Source: Prevotella sp.
Lineage (GTDB): Bacteria; Bacteroidota; Bacteroidia; Bacteroidales; Bacteroidaceae
Assembly: GCA_017475005.1 (NCBI GenBank)
Contig: JAFVGI010000038.1
Span: 62,001-126,000, forward strand
Length of the DNA stretch: 64,000 bases
Reading direction: 5' to 3'
Part shown: piece by piece, positions 61,901 to 64,000 of the stretch
How the letters are laid out: each line of letters starts with the position of its first letter
Numbering within the stretch: position 1 is the stretch's first letter
The notes under the pieces: generated by a model
The model's database searches: none
What the model was told of the DNA's origin: nothing
The model's input: only the letters and a program-made list of their open reading frames with translations
Translations under genes and position numbers: made by a program

Positions 61901-64000
61901 TTAGAAACCATCGAGTTCGAAGTATTCATCCTCCAAGTCTCGAGTAGATTTCTTCTTTTTGTCATCATTCTCTTCTTCGATGATAAACTCTTCCACCTCT
62001 TGAGTTGGGGTTTCTGTCTGAGTATCTTCTATCTCTATTGTCTCAAAATCTTCTGTCTGCTTTGTTGTTGTCCTACTATCTTCAATGATAAACTCATCCT
62101 GGGTCGCAGGCGTCGTTGGAGCAGATTCTGTCGGAACTGTTATCTCCATCTCTTGTGTTGCAGGAGTTGTTGGAGCAGCTTCCGTTGGAACTGTTATCTC
62201 CATCTCTCGTGTTGCAGGAGTTGTTGGAGCAGCTTCCGTTGGAACTGTTATTTCCATCTCTTCTGTTGCAGGAGTTGTTGGAGCAGCTTCCGTTGGAACT
62301 GTTATCTCCATCTCTTGTGTTACTGGAGTCGTTGGAGCAGCTTCCGTTGGAACTGTTATCTCCATCTCTTGAGTTGCTGGAGTCGTTGGAGCAGCTTCCG
62401 TTGGAACTGTTATTTCCATCTCTTCTGTTGCAGGAGTTGTTGGAGCAGCTTCTGTTGGAACTGTTATTTCCGTCTGTGCTGGAGCTACGATAGTATTGTC
62501 ATCATCTCTTGTTTCCTCCTCATTCTTTGGTTCTACAGGCAAAGCCAAACCAGGAGCCACATCTTCTGTTGGAAGTATTGGTTTCACAGGATCCCTCTCT
62601 TCTTCCTTCATCGCATTTCGTTCTGCTTCGCGCTCGTCTGTTGGAGCATCAGACTTCTTTTCCTTCACCTCTACTGGCAAAGGCTCATAGAGTTTTTCTG
62701 CATTTACTGGCGCCAGAGGTTCGAAGTTGGCAACATAGAATGAATCATAATCATTATATGAATACCTGCCATTTATGAGGGCAAGATTCGAATGGCTGAT
62801 GACAATCGGACGAGCCTTTTGCGATGCCTGCTTGATACTCTCCTGCTGCAGTAGCATACGAGAATACAGGCGAGCCTCATCAAAATTCCTGAATCCATCG
62901 ACTATCATATGATGCATACCATAAGAGTCTTCAATGCTGATATTGAAATTACGGACGAGGAAGTTAGTAAAGTTATATCGTGCCAGTTGGAAGAGCAAAC
63001 GGTTTTCATCCAAAGAATCAGGAGCATAAGCAAAGAGGAAAGCGAAATCCACATCACGATCTTTCGACAATCCTGCCTCAGCGATGCTATCACCTTCATT
63101 GAGGGTGATATTTCGCCTGTCCCACATATTTGCGAGATCGAAGTTGGAGCCTCTCAACTGACGTCCGGCCTTCACACCATTTATTATCATTCCAGCCATC
63201 TCGCTGACCTTGCTCTGCGGATATTCAGACACCACCAACTGCATAGCCTCAAGACAGCCTTCCGGATTTCCATCATTAAGTTTTGTCAGACCTTCTATAA
63301 ATATGAAACGGTCTCGGTTGTCACCAAGTGGGAAGCGCTTTTCAGAAACCTCCGCATTACCATAAACCTCCTTGAATCTATCACCTCGGAAGGCATCATA
63401 AGTAGCGCCATACAGAGAGTCCTCCAATTCCTTTCCGAATCGTGCATTATCAGCATAATATGGGTCTGTAAGAAGAATTGTCCACTTCGACTCGGGATAG
63501 TACTGACTCAAACTGTCCACACAGCTTTGTGCTGTCGCAGGATCATCTTTTCGCGAGTAAAGCAGGAACAGATGATAGTACAACTCATCCTTTGGTTCAA
63601 ATTCCGGATAGTCATTCATGAGTCTGTCGAACTGCTTTTGGCTAAGAGTCAGATTATCGAGCTTATCCTTAAAGATGACACCAGAATGATACAAGCCGTC
63701 TTTTATCACCTCATGAGCGGCAGCCTTCGCTTCGTCAGAGAAAGGTATCTGCGCCAGATAGTACTCTCGCTTATGTGGATCATTAACAGCCGAATCCAAA
63801 CGCTCTTCTTCCTTCTGCTTTGCTTCTTCTACAGCAGCAAGGGAGTCGCGTTGCTCATCAGTCATCATTTCGAGACTGTCTGTCTCAAAAACATTCTCTA
63901 CAACAGTCTTGTTGTATCGTCGCCAGTCATCAACATTTTCACGCTTACCCCACAAGCGTTGGAATGTTTGCTTTCCCTGCAATACAGCCTGAGGATTATA
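61901..64000 (-). CDS. PorW/SprE-like type IX secretion protein (N terminus outside window)
   Basis: The frame stays open to the window edge, so the start lies beyond 64000. The N-terminal visible part has Y-L-A-Q-I-P-F-S-D-E-A and G-L-Y-H-S-G-V-I-F-K-D-K-L followed by TPR-like helical repeats, the pattern of the gliding/type IX secretion lipoproteins SprE and PorW. The last ~230 residues are low complexity: Pro/Glu/Thr-rich, with seven 18-residue repeats, ending in a charged tail D-E-Y-F-E-L-D-G-F. It should act at the cell envelope in export of C-terminally tagged proteins. Confidence 0.75.
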   Translation of the reverse strand, partial: YNPQAVLQGKQTFQRLWGKRENVDDWRRYNKTVVENVFETDSLEMMTDEQRDSLAAVEEAKQKEEERLDSAVNDPHKREYYLAQIPFSDEAKAAAHEVIKDGLYHSGVIFKDKLDNLTLSQKQFDRLMNDYPEFEPKDELYYHLFLLYSRKDDPATAQSCVDSLSQYYPESKWTILLTDPYYADNARFGKELEDSLYGATYDAFRGDRFKEVYGNAEVSEKRFPLGDNRDRFIFIEGLTKLNDGNPEGCLEAMQLVVSEYPQSKVSEMAGMIINGVKAGRQLRGSNFDLANMWDRRNITLNEGDSIAEAGLSKDRDVDFAFLFAYAPDSLDENRLLFQLARYNFTNFLVRNFNISIEDSYGMHHMIVDGFRNFDEARLYSRMLLQQESIKQASQKARPIVISHSNLALINGRYSYNDYDSFYVANFEPLAPVNAEKLYEPLPVEVKEKKSDAPTDEREAERNAMKEEERDPVKPILPTEDVAPGLALPVEPKNEEETRDDDNTIVAPAQTEITVPTEAAPTTPATEEMEITVPTEAAPTTPATQEMEITVPTEAAPTTPVTQEMEITVPTEAAPTTPATEEMEITVPTEAAPTTPATREMEITVPTEAAPTTPATQEMEITVPTESAPTTPATQDEFIIEDSRTTTKQTEDFETIEIEDTQTETPTQEVEEFIIEEENDDKKKKSTRDLEDEYFELDGF
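62103..62480 (-). repeat. Seven 54-bp repeats inside the PorW-like gene
   Basis: Near-identical 54-bp units encode E-I-T-V-P-T-E-A-A-P-T-T-P-A-T-x-E-M. Third-position differences are few, so the array is young or kept uniform. Copy number is likely to vary between strains without changing the frame. Confidence 0.9.

Noticed and set aside
62103..62480. CRISPR array
   Set aside because: The units are contiguous, in frame and translated; there are no unique spacers.
62000..62743. Long plus-strand open frame opposite the PorW-like gene
   Set aside because: It is the antisense of the 54-bp repeats; its Cys/Trp/Ser-rich repeat product is a by-product of the codons on the minus strand.

Overview
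The window looks like a chromosomal segment of a Bacteroidales bacterium, most probably Prevotella or a close relative. Seen in the sequence: promoters of the Bacteroidota type (TTG, about 19-20 bp, TAnnTTTG), a PorW/SprE-like type IX secretion protein, secreted enzymes with G-I-Y-I C-terminal tails, an HU-related nucleoid protein with an extra C-terminal domain, a MurA with Asp in place of the fosfomycin-sensitive Cys, and the order DUF4290-like/murA/rimM/dxr/rseP. The genus is an inference; no database was consulted.

Layout. 1-11.9 kb: the end of a nucleotidyltransferase gene, guaA, a secreted GH43-like protein, an SDR, gpsA, a lysS-dnaX operon on the minus strand, a long rod-like RNA or leader (about 9088-9385), a CbxX-type AAA+ ATPase with a very acidic middle, and a small unknown gene. 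11.9-21 kb: a GC-richer fucose island made of an AraC regulator broken by an in-frame TGA, a large GH29 alpha-L-fucosidase, and a tightly packed aldo/keto reductase - lactonase - FucP - Zn-dehydrogenase - mutarotase operon that reads as a non-phosphorylating L-fucose oxidation route. 21-31.3 kb: an RluA-type pseudouridine synthase, pyridoxal kinase, surE, lpxB, a GT4, a 1292-residue secreted protein and a GtrA-like protein. 31.3-36 kb: aldA-lutABC-GNAT, which would take lactaldehyde through lactate to pyruvate. 36.1-42.6 kb: a housekeeping run tsaB, DUF4290-like, murA, rimM, dxr, rseP and gmk. 42.6-60.4 kb: an AT-rich surface-glycan region. Its plus-strand half carries GT2, GT87-like, a deacetylase, an LtaS-like transferase, a nucleotidyltransferase, a GT11-GT4 fusion, GT2, an LpxL-like acyltransferase and an ABO-type GT6. 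Its minus-strand half carries glycosyltransferases with fdtA-, fdtB- and fdtC-like genes for a dTDP-3-acetamido-3,6-dideoxyhexose. 60.4-64 kb: an HU-like gene with a 4 x 21-bp repeat leader, trxA, and the PorW/SprE-like gene running off the window.

Most notable. (1) A 476-bp element with 31-bp terminal inverted repeats and a DUF559 endonuclease-like ORF sits exactly at the 5' end of gmk. It has replaced the usual start of this essential gene, so guanylate kinase is encoded only as a DUF559-Gmk fusion or from an internal start. (2) A related palindrome lies in frame inside the pyridoxal kinase gene. (3) Arrays of degenerate 7-bp repeats in strict register cover the stop codons or 3' ends of at least five genes and are translated in frame inside two others. 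(4) An alpha-1,2-fucosyltransferase domain and a blood-group-ABO-type GT6 with an NxN motif lie in one surface-glycan locus, which suggests histo-blood-group-like glycans. (5) Four phased 21-bp repeats before the HU-like gene also form a 38-codon cationic mini-ORF.
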